This document shows positions 14,064-23,200 of a stretch of 23,606 nucleotides of DNA, one piece after another. This DNA is from a virus. Each line of letters opens with the position of its first letter. The first letter of the stretch is position 1. The stretch spans positions 1 through 23,606 of IMG/VR virus record IMGVR_UViG_3300026078_000460. One strand, written 5' to 3'. The position numbers and the translations under genes are program-made. The notes beneath the pieces were generated by a model, which saw nothing but the letters and a program-made list of their open reading frames with translations, was not told the DNA's origin and searched no databases.

Positions 14064-14102
14064 CGCCGGTCGGCCTTGGGCACCGAGTGATCCCCGGCGG
14101 GG
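14061..14102 (+). ncRNA. Leader hairpin
   Basis: CCCCGCCGG (14061-14069) pairs perfectly with 14094-14102 around a 24-nt loop in which TCGG (14070-14073) and CCGA (14083-14086) can also pair. It lies between the two-codon ORF and the ribosome site of the next gene. It may be a terminator, an attenuator or part of a small RNA. Confidence 0.5.
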
Positions 14103-14133
14103 ATCTGCGTATACAAGTACTGAGGAGTCAACG

Positions 14134-14346
14134 ATGAAACTGACTGAGAACTTCAAGAAGAGAAACGTCGCCTACGCCAGGTACCAGCGAGCATTGATCA
14201 TACTGGTGCTGTTTCCTACAGTCTTGTGGCGAGAGGTGTCTGACCCCACCGAGTCTCACGCGCTGCTCACGGCAGCGGTGACAGGAATAGGGCTGCTGGC
14301 GGGCTGGATGTATCGAGAATCGATCCGGTGGTGGGACGGCCGATAG
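14134..14346 (+). CDS. Small two-helix membrane protein
   Basis: The 70-aa protein has a basic N-terminus and two hydrophobic segments (about residues 19-32, ALIILVLFPTVLW, and 43-59, LLTAAVTGIGLLAGWMY), as in small holins or inner-membrane phage proteins. The ATG follows TGAGGAG by 7 nt. It ends 3 bp before the convergent minus-strand tail operon, with no terminator between. It sits behind a structured leader, so its expression may be tightly controlled, as would suit a toxic membrane protein. Confidence 0.72.
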   Translation: MKLTENFKKRNVAYARYQRALIILVLFPTVLWREVSDPTESHALLTAAVTGIGLLAGWMYRESIRWWDGR

Positions 14347-14349
14347 CAA

Positions 14350-14562
14350 CTACACCGCCGTTCCGTGTTTCTCGTCCAGCAGCTCGTTGATTCTCTGGTT
14401 GGCGGCGTCCAGGTCGGACTTTATCCGCTGAATCTGGTCGTCCCGAGTACGGATGCGGGCGTTCGCTAGTGCCAGTTCTGAAGTCCTGGTGTGCAGCTGA
14501 GATTCCAACTCAGCGATCAGGTGCTGATGAGGAATCTGTTCGGTGTTGGCGTCGACGGTCAC
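14350..14562 (-). CDS. Coiled-coil protein, 70 aa
   Basis: Almost the whole sequence is heptad-like helix (LIAELESQLHTRTSELALAN, then KSDLDAANQRINELLDE). The GTG overlaps the upstream stop as GTGA. It is the last gene of the tail operon and I do not recognise its function; short coiled-coil proteins are common after tail fibre genes. Confidence 0.65.
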   Translation of the reverse strand: MTVDANTEQIPHQHLIAELESQLHTRTSELALANARIRTRDDQIQRIKSDLDAANQRINELLDEKHGTAV

Positions 14563-14792
14563 AACAGACCCGCTCGCTGTGCTAGAGCCTTGACCAGGGG
14601 ATCCGGATGGTCAGCTGCCGCCCGCGCCAGCTCCGCGTCAGCGTCCACTCGTGCCCGGTGCTCTCGGTCAGCCCGGACTTGGGCCTGTCGCATGTCTTCG
14701 ATCTCTTGATCGGCCAGCACGGTGTGGGTGACCGCGCCGGTAGAACAGTCGATCTCTATATGTGTGGGCCGGTCGTTCTGTTCATCCGCCAT
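14559..14792 (-). CDS. Small tail-operon protein, 77 aa
   Basis: The N-terminus HIEIDCSTGAVTHTVLADQE is a beta hairpin-like stretch, followed by a charged helix (RQAQVRADREHRARVDADAE). Small proteins with this shape often follow minor tail genes in actinophages, but I cannot name a role. The ATG is 18 bp after the tail protein stop; the ribosome site is weak. Confidence 0.65.
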   Translation of the reverse strand: MADEQNDRPTHIEIDCSTGAVTHTVLADQEIEDMRQAQVRADREHRARVDADAELARAAADHPDPLVKALAQRAGLL

Positions 14793-14810
14793 GGGTGTTA
14801 TTCTAGCAGC

Positions 14811-15689
14811 TCATTCCCCGTACAGGCAGAACACGCTTCCTGACGTGAAGCTTCCAACGTTGAGAAGCAGGGTGAGCGACGTGATAGCCGCCGTCACAGT
14901 CGAATTACTACCCGACCAGCTTTGCATGACCCCGGCAGCCCCGCCGTCACTGGCGGACCCGTACGAGCTGAACCCCTTTCGAGCTGTGGCGTTGGAGTAG
15001 TTTGGGAAGAACGCGGTATTCACCCCTCGGCCTGCGGACGCAAAATGCGCGTTCCATACTGCGCTGAATTGGGATGATGTGGCTGACGTGCCGGACGCAG
15101 TGGAGGGTGCTCCGCCCTGCGTGGCGTAGATGGTGTTCCAGTTGTAGGTGGTAGAAGACACCCCGTTGAACTGGACCAGTCCTGAATCCCATCCCTGAGC
15201 CGTACCACCGCTGCTGATGGCAGACATCACAAGACGCAGGTTGGTAAAGTTCTGGGGTATGTTGCTGAACGTGACAGACGCGGATGTACCGCTTAGCACC
15301 GTCTTGGCCAGCAGCTGCCCACTGGGGTAGAGGAAAGAACTTCCGTTGTAGATAGCCGACAAAGCGGTGTCGGTCTCGTATATCTGCAGCCCGGTGGACA
15401 ATCCGCTGGTGGGATGGGCCGAGCTGGTGGACGACATGGCCGAATGAGACATGTAGGTCCATACCGGACTGGCCTTGGTTCCCGTATTCTGAACGTATCG
15501 GCCTGAATCATGCTCGTACGCGATCTGGCCCTTGTACGTGTTGCTGGGGCGGGTGGTGGAGGTGCAGTCTGGCGCGCCCATCATCGAGTCTACGGTGCTG
15601 AAGTTGTTCTCTACATGCAGGGCGAAATTGAATGTGTCGCCCAGGTCTGGCAGTAGCAGCCCGATGTTGGCGGTGTTGGTGTCAGCCAC
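14811..15689 (-). CDS. Minor tail protein, probable tip or fibre
   Basis: The 292-aa protein starts with ANIGLLLPDLGDTFNFALHV, a segment typical of actinophage minor tail proteins, then Ser/Thr/Gly-rich beta structure and a C-terminal sandwich-like domain (TVLSGTSASVTFSNIPQNFT to GSFTSGSVFCLYGE) of the kind found on receptor-binding tips. The GTG has AAGGAGGT 5 nt upstream, the strongest ribosome site of the tail operon, suggesting many copies. Receptor binding is inference from position and composition. Confidence 0.75.
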   Translation of the reverse strand: MADTNTANIGLLLPDLGDTFNFALHVENNFSTVDSMMGAPDCTSTTRPSNTYKGQIAYEHDSGRYVQNTGTKASPVWTYMSHSAMSSTSSAHPTSGLSTGLQIYETDTALSAIYNGSSFLYPSGQLLAKTVLSGTSASVTFSNIPQNFTNLRLVMSAISSGGTAQGWDSGLVQFNGVSSTTYNWNTIYATQGGAPSTASGTSATSSQFSAVWNAHFASAGRGVNTAFFPNYSNATARKGFSSYGSASDGGAAGVMQSWSGSNSTVTAAITSLTLLLNVGSFTSGSVFCLYGE

Positions 15690-16140
15690 GGCTGACCTCC
15701 TTGTGGGGATTCGTGCCGTGGCGGCGTACGTGATCGACGTACGCTTGCCGCTGGGAGTGCTCTTCTGGTACGTGAACGTGGGCCGTCACGATCTTCGCCA
15801 GATGGCCGTCCGGGTCCACCACTCGCACTCGGTTTTTGACCTTGTTCAAGCGACCGTCCAACCCCACCCGTGCTGTGTCTCGGTCGCAGTTGTATATGAA
15901 ATCCGGGTGCTGGTGGGTGTGACCGACTATATGACGTTCATGAAGAACAACGTCCAGCAAACTGGCCGCGTCTGTCGGGTCGTACCCGTACTCGGCCGCT
16001 CGCCAGTGCAGCGTTTCCGGCGGAAATACGTGCCGCACCCGTGTTCCGTCCGGCTGCGTCATGTCTACAGCCCACCAATCATCGCGGTTGGACACCGAAC
16101 ACCGATTCACAGCGTCAACTCTATGTTCTTCGATCGTCAC
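15682..16140 (-). CDS. Tail-operon protein, 152 aa
   Basis: The start was set at GTG 16140, which overlaps the upstream stop as GTGA; the frame runs further up to 16407 but that part is a shadow of the minor tail gene. The protein is His/Asp-rich, with DDWWAVDMTQPDG, FPPETLHWRAAEYGYDPTD and VLHERHIVGHTHQHPDF. Proteins of this look recur behind minor tail genes in actinophages; the function is unknown. The histidines could bind metal. Its end overlaps the next start by 8 nt. Confidence 0.72.
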   Translation of the reverse strand: MTIEEHRVDAVNRCSVSNRDDWWAVDMTQPDGTRVRHVFPPETLHWRAAEYGYDPTDAASLLDVVLHERHIVGHTHQHPDFIYNCDRDTARVGLDGRLNKVKNRVRVVDPDGHLAKIVTAHVHVPEEHSQRQAYVDHVRRHGTNPHKEVSRG

Positions 16141-18983
16141 TGTCTCCACGCCCAAATCATGACCCGCACCGCTTTTGCATTGGGGTAGTTTACCGTACAT
16201 CCGGTAACACTGTCTGCGGACACGGCAGCGTAAGTGTTGGTACTGAACGAATCGAATATGGTCGCTATCGGGTTGACCTGGCTGGCCATGGTGGGCCCAT
16301 AGGTAAGGACCAGTGCTCCAAAACCGGCGGCAATGTCGGTGGCAGACCCGCACAAGGCGTCCAGAGCAGTATTTGCATTGGACGGCCAAGTTCCAGTGAT
16401 CAGCCAATTCCCGGTGTTGGACGCAGTTTGGAAGTCAGCCAGTACACCCGAAGCGTTTCCGCTACCAAAATGGACCGTGCCGTGGTTGTGGTCATAAAAC
16501 CCACCGTCGAAGTTCCCGTTACCGTCTACCTGACGAAAAGTACTGCCAAACCCACCGATCTGAATGTAAGCTCTACGAGTTCCGGAGTTGACCAGGCCTC
16601 CGGATATCTGGATACCGGCGCCACTGGACAAGTCATAGGCTTGAATTGTGGCGGGGTTGGACCCAGCCGGGGCCGAGTAGAAGTACATCGTAGGCTGGGT
16701 GGTGCTGGTGTCGACGGTAATTTGAGCCGGAGTGGCTCCCACCTTACCCAACGTAAGAATCGTGCTGGTGTCGTTCACATCGAACACCAAGTTGCCGCTG
16801 GCGTCGTACGAGTGGAACCCGTTCAAATCCATGACGCAGCGCTGACCGGAAGCGGCGGTGGCAATTGTGCCACCTAGGATGATGCTGGCGGTGATGGTAC
16901 CGGCAGTAAGCTTTGACACTGACAAGTCGGTTATGTAGGCGTTTGACCACAGGGTGGCAGTAGACCCGGCAGCCGCGCTGGGATTCGATTTGTTTCCTGC
17001 TTCATCCACCGCTATCAGCTTGATGTACATGGCATTCGCGGGTGGCTGATTCGGCGGCAGAGTGAACGACCCCACCACCGGTATCTGACCGGTGATATTT
17101 CCGATGTTGGCCGGTAGATTGCCCAACTTGGTGGCGCTAACGGGCGTGAACAGTGGCTCGTATGAACCATGAATTTCGACGTGATGCAGGTCAACCGCTT
17201 GGTTAAATGTTCCACCCGACGCACTTCCACAGTCCCAGGTAACCTGCACCGAGGCCATGTTGCTGGCTACGGACGGCGTATTCGGGGTGGGTGGCGCAAT
17301 TGTGTCCATCTGCGCCTGATAGTCAGTAGTGGCCGACCAAGCCCCATAATTGGGGGGGTTGGCAGTGTCTACCGCGCGAATCTGGAAGTCGTAAGCGACC
17401 GCCGGAGTCAGTTCCTGCACCAGCAGTTGGTTGACTCCACCCGCTACAAACGTCACCTTCCAGTTGGATACGGTGGTAGGGATCAGGTTGTTGTAGGTCC
17501 CGCCCAGAGATGCCAGGCTGCTGTAGGTGTATCCGGCTAGATTCAGCGCGGAATAAGTGGGGTTGGTGGTGAAGAATCCCAGGTTGGGGCGATACCGGAC
17601 TTCGTAATGATCCAGGTCCGTCATAGTGGTGCCGTCTGTGTTGGTCGGAGTCGACCATTGTACCTGGATCTGAGCTTTGGTCCGACCGTCCGACACACCT
17701 TGGTAGGAGGTACTGGAAAACGCCCCGAATACCGGCACACCTGGAATCGTGGTGTCCGGCTGCGGTCGTGGCCCCACCGGTTCAGACGAGTTAACCAGAT
17801 TGCGGTTGTATCCACCTACAGTCAGCTGAGTGGCGTTGCCGTCCTCGAACATCACGTAGTCGGTTAGGTCGTGCCAGGTACCCGTTTGGTCGCGGTAGGC
17901 GACGGTCATATCCGAGGTAACCGGCCAGTCGGCTTGAATCAGTCGTTGTCTGGTCGGGTTTATCCTCTGGCCTCGGAATACAATCTCATTCGAGGAGTCT
18001 ACAAACCCCGCGTCCGGGTCGTACAGCCACACATAGTCGCCGACTTGCAAATTACCCCGGATGTCGTAGTCGTCACTAGACAGCCGAACTTGGCCAGCGG
18101 GGGTGGTGTACGGAATCAGGGCAGCCTGCGCCGACTGGTTGGCGTTCAACGATGACACCGAAGAGGCGCTGATCAGCCGAGTCATCTTTACCGGGTTGCC
18201 GAAGAAATCGGTATACGGGTTTGAAGCACCCACGTCTGAGCTGTTGGCCACTCCAGCCGCGATTGTTTGACCTTCACCACCAGTCAGTACGATCGCTCGG
18301 GTGGTGTAGTCTTTAACGTCTTCGATTAACTCCGCAACCCCGGACAGACCGCGTACCGCCATGTCCACGCCAGCATTTTTCGATACGACCGCGACAGTGG
18401 GGACAGTGCGGTATAGGCTAGCGATCGGTCCGAAATCCAGGGTACAGTTGCTGTTTACGCGCCATTCAGCTATTTGAGTGTCGGCCGGGCCCTGAGTGAC
18501 CTGAGTCGCAAACGACGTCAGAGCTTCGCTGGGCAGTTTCCATACGAACCCACCGGTGTATGTCGCGGAGGTGGGCATTGAGTAAATGGTACCCGCACCG
18601 ATCGCCACCGGTCGCAGCGTATTTACCACCGTGGCGTACGCTGCGCTAGTGAACTGGTAACCGTTGGCGGACGACCCCGGGGTGTTGTTGCCCTCGATGA
18701 TCGGTCCGACCTTGGAGGCGTTCCCCAGCCACCCAGCCAACCCGTCACCAGAGATCACTGGGCCGCGTCCCTGAGACAGAGACTGAAAATCCAGGCCCGT
18801 TATGTACCCGGTGTAGCGGCTCGAACTGAACAGCCCGTTTCCTTCCAGCACCGGGTTGTGCCGTCCAGTCGAGATCACAATGTGCTGGTAATAAGCTAGC
18901 GCGTCGATGATCGAACGAGGAGTGTTCGGAGACAGAGTAACCGACCACGACCCGGGAGCCATGATCGTTTCAGTGACGGACAC
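16137..18983 (-). CDS. Minor tail protein, Gp37-like with fibronectin-type repeats
   Basis: The 948-aa protein fits the ReqiPepy6 Gp37-like siphovirus tail family: an N-terminal beta domain (residues 1-400, with SRYTGYITGLDF and VWLYDPDAGFV), then two fibronectin-III-like domains at about 420-560 and 565-690, each with a PP-rich lead and a VQVTW or IQVQW strand. From about 695 a fibre-like region begins with ITDLSVSKLTAGTITAS, typical where a tail hub passes into a fibre. The C-terminus (AKAVRVMIWAWRQ) is a beta domain that may bind a glycan. The GTG start has no gap from the dispersed motif, whose G-run may serve as ribosome site. Confidence 0.82.
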   Translation of the reverse strand: MSVTETIMAPGSWSVTLSPNTPRSIIDALAYYQHIVISTGRHNPVLEGNGLFSSSRYTGYITGLDFQSLSQGRGPVISGDGLAGWLGNASKVGPIIEGNNTPGSSANGYQFTSAAYATVVNTLRPVAIGAGTIYSMPTSATYTGGFVWKLPSEALTSFATQVTQGPADTQIAEWRVNSNCTLDFGPIASLYRTVPTVAVVSKNAGVDMAVRGLSGVAELIEDVKDYTTRAIVLTGGEGQTIAAGVANSSDVGASNPYTDFFGNPVKMTRLISASSVSSLNANQSAQAALIPYTTPAGQVRLSSDDYDIRGNLQVGDYVWLYDPDAGFVDSSNEIVFRGQRINPTRQRLIQADWPVTSDMTVAYRDQTGTWHDLTDYVMFEDGNATQLTVGGYNRNLVNSSEPVGPRPQPDTTIPGVPVFGAFSSTSYQGVSDGRTKAQIQVQWSTPTNTDGTTMTDLDHYEVRYRPNLGFFTTNPTYSALNLAGYTYSSLASLGGTYNNLIPTTVSNWKVTFVAGGVNQLLVQELTPAVAYDFQIRAVDTANPPNYGAWSATTDYQAQMDTIAPPTPNTPSVASNMASVQVTWDCGSASGGTFNQAVDLHHVEIHGSYEPLFTPVSATKLGNLPANIGNITGQIPVVGSFTLPPNQPPANAMYIKLIAVDEAGNKSNPSAAAGSTATLWSNAYITDLSVSKLTAGTITASIILGGTIATAASGQRCVMDLNGFHSYDASGNLVFDVNDTSTILTLGKVGATPAQITVDTSTTQPTMYFYSAPAGSNPATIQAYDLSSGAGIQISGGLVNSGTRRAYIQIGGFGSTFRQVDGNGNFDGGFYDHNHGTVHFGSGNASGVLADFQTASNTGNWLITGTWPSNANTALDALCGSATDIAAGFGALVLTYGPTMASQVNPIATIFDSFSTNTYAAVSADSVTGCTVNYPNAKAVRVMIWAWRQ
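18099..18110 (+). repeat. Dispersed motif, inverted copy (12 of 13 bp)
   Basis: GGGGGTGGTGTA on the plus strand, antisense to Tyr-Thr-Thr-Pro codons of the minor tail gene. It is the only full-core copy in this orientation and may be a by-product of the coding sequence. Confidence 0.35.
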
Positions 18984-18996
18984 CTACACCACCCCC
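18984..18996 (-). repeat. Dispersed motif GGGGGTGGTGTAG, copy 5
   Basis: Fills the whole gap between the stop of the distal tail gene and the GTG of the Gp37-like gene. Its G-run (GAGGGGGG with the stop codon) is the only ribosome-site-like sequence there. Confidence 0.65.
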
Positions 18997-18997
18997 C

Positions 18998-20254
18998 TCA
19001 CCGGCGGACGCCCTGTATCAGTTCAGACGGTGTAGCCAAGTACTGGTTGTACAAATCAGCAACCAGATCTCCGGACGCTGAAGTGGAAACCTGGGCCCCG
19101 ATCAGCGCGTCCATGTACACAACCGAAGCCGAGGATGTTATGCCTCCGTTGACCAGATCCGCCGTGGTAGACAACGCTGACCCTACGATGTACTTGTCGC
19201 CTGCTGCATCCGCCGAGGTAGCATAAACATACCCGGTTGCGGAAGACCCGACCTCCGCTGTGGCTCGAACCACCTTGAACTGGCCTGACACCTGCGATTG
19301 CAAAAACACCTCCACGTGCCGAGCACCGCGCCGCAACGTCAAGTCGCAGGTGATTCGAGTTACGGACTGGTAGGTGAACAGCATGCGAAGAACAACGATT
19401 TCGGGTTCATTACGCAACAGAGAAACGCCCTGCGGCTGGCCTAGGCTCGTGCTGTTGAACTTTAGATCCCACACCTTGGCGGCGGCAAATCCTGTCGGGT
19501 TGTTGTAGGTCTGCAGTTGTATTACACCACTGCCCACCGATACCGGCGTGATCTTCAACAGCCCGTTGGCCAGTGTCCAGCTCGTGGGGTTGGAAGGCGT
19601 AAATTGGACGCCAGACCGTTCTATGCCGTTTTGATCTTGGAAGTACACACGTCCGTTCATGTAGTTGCCGACTGCACAACCCCAGCGGGGAATGGTGGTC
19701 AAACTAGCGGGCAACCCGAGATACACCACGTGTGTGCCGTCAGAACCCACCCGGTTCACTACGCTCGGAGTATTCCCCTGCGCACTGAAGTATGAGTAGT
19801 GCCCGACGCTGGGTGAGTGCCAGCGCACACCAGACAGCCCAAACGAATTGTTTCGAGTAGTTCCCGTCAGTCGAGATTCAATGTCGATTTCGAAGTCGGT
19901 ACCGACTCGCATCAAGTCCAGCGCCCAGGTGAGGGTCTGCTGTTCGCCCTCCCAGTTCTGTAGATCGGCTGAATGGTCGATTACGATGTAGTACCCGTTG
20001 AGTCCTACTTTGTCGGTAAACGTAACCGGAACAAAGGCGTTCACCAACCCGGCCATGTCCGCCCGCCAGGCTTCCAGCATCGCGGAAGTAGTAGCGATAT
20101 TGGAAGCCGAGGGCACCGATTCTTGTCCTGAAATCTTCAGTGTGCGACCGGTGGGGGTGGTGGACGAAGGCGCTGAACTAGCGTCGGTAGCAACCTGGGT
20201 GGGGAACTCCACCAGCGGAAATCGCCCCAGGTTGATTACACCGAACTGCGTCAT
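18998..20254 (-). CDS. Minor tail / distal tail protein
   Basis: The 418-aa protein directly follows the tape measure gene, the usual place of the distal tail protein that joins tube to tip. It begins with short beta strands (FGVINLGRFPLVEFPT), carries a DHSADLQNWEGEQQTLTWAL segment like the strand-rich core of such proteins, and the rest is a large beta domain with a concanavalin-like feel (SGVRWHSPSVGHYSYFSAQG). It overlaps the tape measure stop as ATGA. The distal-tail name rests mostly on gene order. Confidence 0.72.
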   Translation of the reverse strand: MTQFGVINLGRFPLVEFPTQVATDASSAPSSTTPTGRTLKISGQESVPSASNIATTSAMLEAWRADMAGLVNAFVPVTFTDKVGLNGYYIVIDHSADLQNWEGEQQTLTWALDLMRVGTDFEIDIESRLTGTTRNNSFGLSGVRWHSPSVGHYSYFSAQGNTPSVVNRVGSDGTHVVYLGLPASLTTIPRWGCAVGNYMNGRVYFQDQNGIERSGVQFTPSNPTSWTLANGLLKITPVSVGSGVIQLQTYNNPTGFAAAKVWDLKFNSTSLGQPQGVSLLRNEPEIVVLRMLFTYQSVTRITCDLTLRRGARHVEVFLQSQVSGQFKVVRATAEVGSSATGYVYATSADAAGDKYIVGSALSTTADLVNGGITSSASVVYMDALIGAQVSTSASGDLVADLYNQYLATPSELIQGVRR

Positions 20255-23200
20255 GGGTTGTCCCTGCTCACCGTAATCAGCGCATCTCGAATCTGCTTAG
20301 CATACAGTTTCGAATTGGCGTCCAACGAGTTCGGTCGGCTAAAGTCAGCCATCATGCGGTTAGTGATGTTGACTACCAAATTTTGTACCACTACACCACC
20401 CCCGCCCGACTGCGCCGCAGGCCCCGGCTGAGTGTGGCCGTACCCCAGTGGCTCGACCTTTGCCCCCTTGGGCAGGAACAACCGTTCGGGTCCGGCGTCA
20501 CCCACCACGGCCACACCGCCTTCGGCGATATTTCCTCCCTGCGCCAGCTGAGGTATCTGGGCCCACGACGGTATGCCCACGGTCCATCCGCCCAGTTTGC
20601 CCAGCGGTCCCAGGTCGATGCTGGGCAGAGTGAACGACAGGCCGTCCCACGCCCGAGCTATCCAGTTGTACACCTTCTTGAACTCGTTCCACAAGCCGTC
20701 CCACAGGCCAGATACTGCGCTGGACACCCGACCGGGCAACTTGCTGATGAATCCTACGGTCTCATTCCAGAATTCGGGAATCTTGCCCAGCCAGGAAGAT
20801 ACCGACCCCGCTATGACCTGCATCCAGTGCTCGATGTCTCCCGCCAGGATGGACCATCCTTGCACTACCGGCCCCAGGATCTTGTCTACCAACGTCAAGA
20901 ACCAGGTGATCATGTTGGTAATCGGGGGGATTACCTTCTGCAAAACTGCAACAGCGAACTGGGTGAACATCTCCATCAGCGGCATGAACGCGTCAGCCAG
21001 CTTCAGAACGTCTTCGATCAGCGGTATCAATACCGGCATGATCTTGATCAACATCTCGGTGACGGTCTGGACCAAGGGCACCAAGTCTTGTATGTGCTTG
21101 GCCAGGTACACACCAAACATGTCAGCTATCTCGCGAATCAACGGGATCAGCGGCGTCAGAACTTGAGCCAGCAGATCCAGCAGCGCAACTATCAAATCGC
21201 TTAGGGGCTTCAAGATTGGAGATATGGCTTCCATTACGTCACCCAGCACCTGGGCCACCAGGTCGAACAGCGGGGACAGCGCACGGATCACCGGCAACAG
21301 AGCTTCGGTCAGGGCGCCTATGAACCTGGACAACGGTGGCAGCAAGGTGTTGATTGCCGGTCCAAGGGCAGCCGAAATCGCGGCAACCAGCTTTCCTATC
21401 GGTCCGAGTAGATCTGAGATCAGAGTGAGGACGCCGTGGATGGTGTCGCCCGCGCCCTGGCCCCCGGTAACCAGGCCCGCGAACAGATCACCCACACTGG
21501 ATAGAATCTCCGACAGTCCCGATCCGACAGCCTCTACAATCGGACCGGCTTGCGAAGCGGCGGTCATCACCTTGTTGAACATGTCCAGGAATCCGCCGCC
21601 CACTTGCGACATGAATCCGACACCCTGGTGCAGTACCTCGAAGAAGTCGCTAACGAATTGCTTGTTCTGGAATAGCGCGCCCAACTGCTCAAAGAAGTGA
21701 CCGAACGCACCGCCCGCTTCTTCGATTGCCTTTCGAACCTGAGGCATCAACGGCTGCAGGTCCTGCAGGAATTTTAAGAAGCCGGGCAGGAACGATTCCT
21801 GGGCAGCTCCACTGAGCGCCGACTTCATCTGCAGGATGATGTTGGCCACTTGCTGACCGACCGGAGTCAGCTTCGCCATGGCCTGTTGGAACGCGTTTAC
21901 ACCACCCGCCCCCGCTGCGCCAGCCGCTGCCGCCGCGAGCTGTTGTTGCTTCAACGTGTCAGACAGGCGTTGGACCGCCTTGTTCACAGCCTCAGTTGAG
22001 CTGATCTGTTGGTTGGCAGCATTTCGCTGAGCGACCTCCAACGCGTGCTGAGCGTTCGCCGCCGATTGGCTGGCCGCCGCCACTCCATGTTGTGCAACGG
22101 CCACTGCTTCAATTGCCGACTGCAACTGGCGCTGGGCCTGGAGCACGTTCGGTGCGTTGTCGACCCCGTTCTTGTCCGCCTGGTTGGCCTTTTGAGTGGC
22201 CTCCAAATCACGCTGCTTCGCGTCTATCAGCGCTTGCTGCGCCTGGGCCAGCTGCAACGCTGCGTGTTGCTTCTGCAGATCAGTGGACAGACTGTTATCG
22301 TTTACCTGCTGCAAGTTGCGCTGGGCGTCGGCCACTCCCAGCTGAGCCGCCTGCACCGACAGGTGGGCGTCGGCCGCCGCGTTATTCGTATCGACCAGTG
22401 CGTTGGTGGCGTCCTCGCGCGCCTGGGTCAGCTGTTGCTGAGACAGCAATTCCGACTGTTCGGCATTCTGCAGCGACTGCTCGGCTCGCTGTACCGAATA
22501 CATCGAATTCGCCACCTGCTGCTGCGCGGAGGCGATTTGGTCGGCCGAATTCTGGGTGGCTATCGCGGCCTGGCGGCGGGCGTCGGCGATCGCTGTTTCA
22601 GCGTCACGAATCTGTATCGCGTTCGAGAACGCAGTTTGAGCGGCTTGTCCGGTGGAAGCTCCCCCGCCAGACATCTGTTGGTCGGCGGCCGACACCGCCT
22701 CCATCACGCCCTTCATCGCCCCCATGGCCGCGCCGATACCCAGTCCGAACCCGGAAACGGCAGCCGGAATTGCAGCCAGCGCCGGAGCCAAAGCTAGAGC
22801 GGCCCCGATCATCGACATCATCATGCCGCTCATGCCGCTGCCGCTGTTGGTCGCGCTGGCAGCAGATCTTCCGAAATGTTCGGCCTTGTTGGCTGCCCCC
22901 TCGACGCCATCTCCGGCGTCCTCGGCGGCACGCCCAGAATCTTCAAGCGCCGTCCGAACCTCGTCAGCTGCTTGTTTCACGTCGCCCAGAGATCCGTGAA
23001 CAGTATCCACGGACTGATTCAGACCGATGATGTCCCCGGCCAGACCGTCGATCGAGGCCCGCAACCGGTCAATGCCGGAGGAGTCGCCCATGTCGTCGGC
23101 CTTGAGCTTTACCTCTTCTTCCTCGGCCGCAACCGCTGCCAGCTTGGCTTCAGCGTCGCCTGTCTCCAGATGCAGGTCTACGTGGGACTCTGCCTTCAGC

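Noticed and set aside
15682-16407. Long form (241 aa) of the 152-aa tail-operon protein
   Set aside because: The extra N-terminal part overlaps the minor tail gene in another frame and looks like shadow sequence; a GTGA overlap start at 16140 fits the operon style.
16913-16941. Plus-strand TTGACA with TAGGCG after 17 bp
   Set aside because: The -10 is poor, it is antisense within a tail gene, and no plus-strand gene follows.
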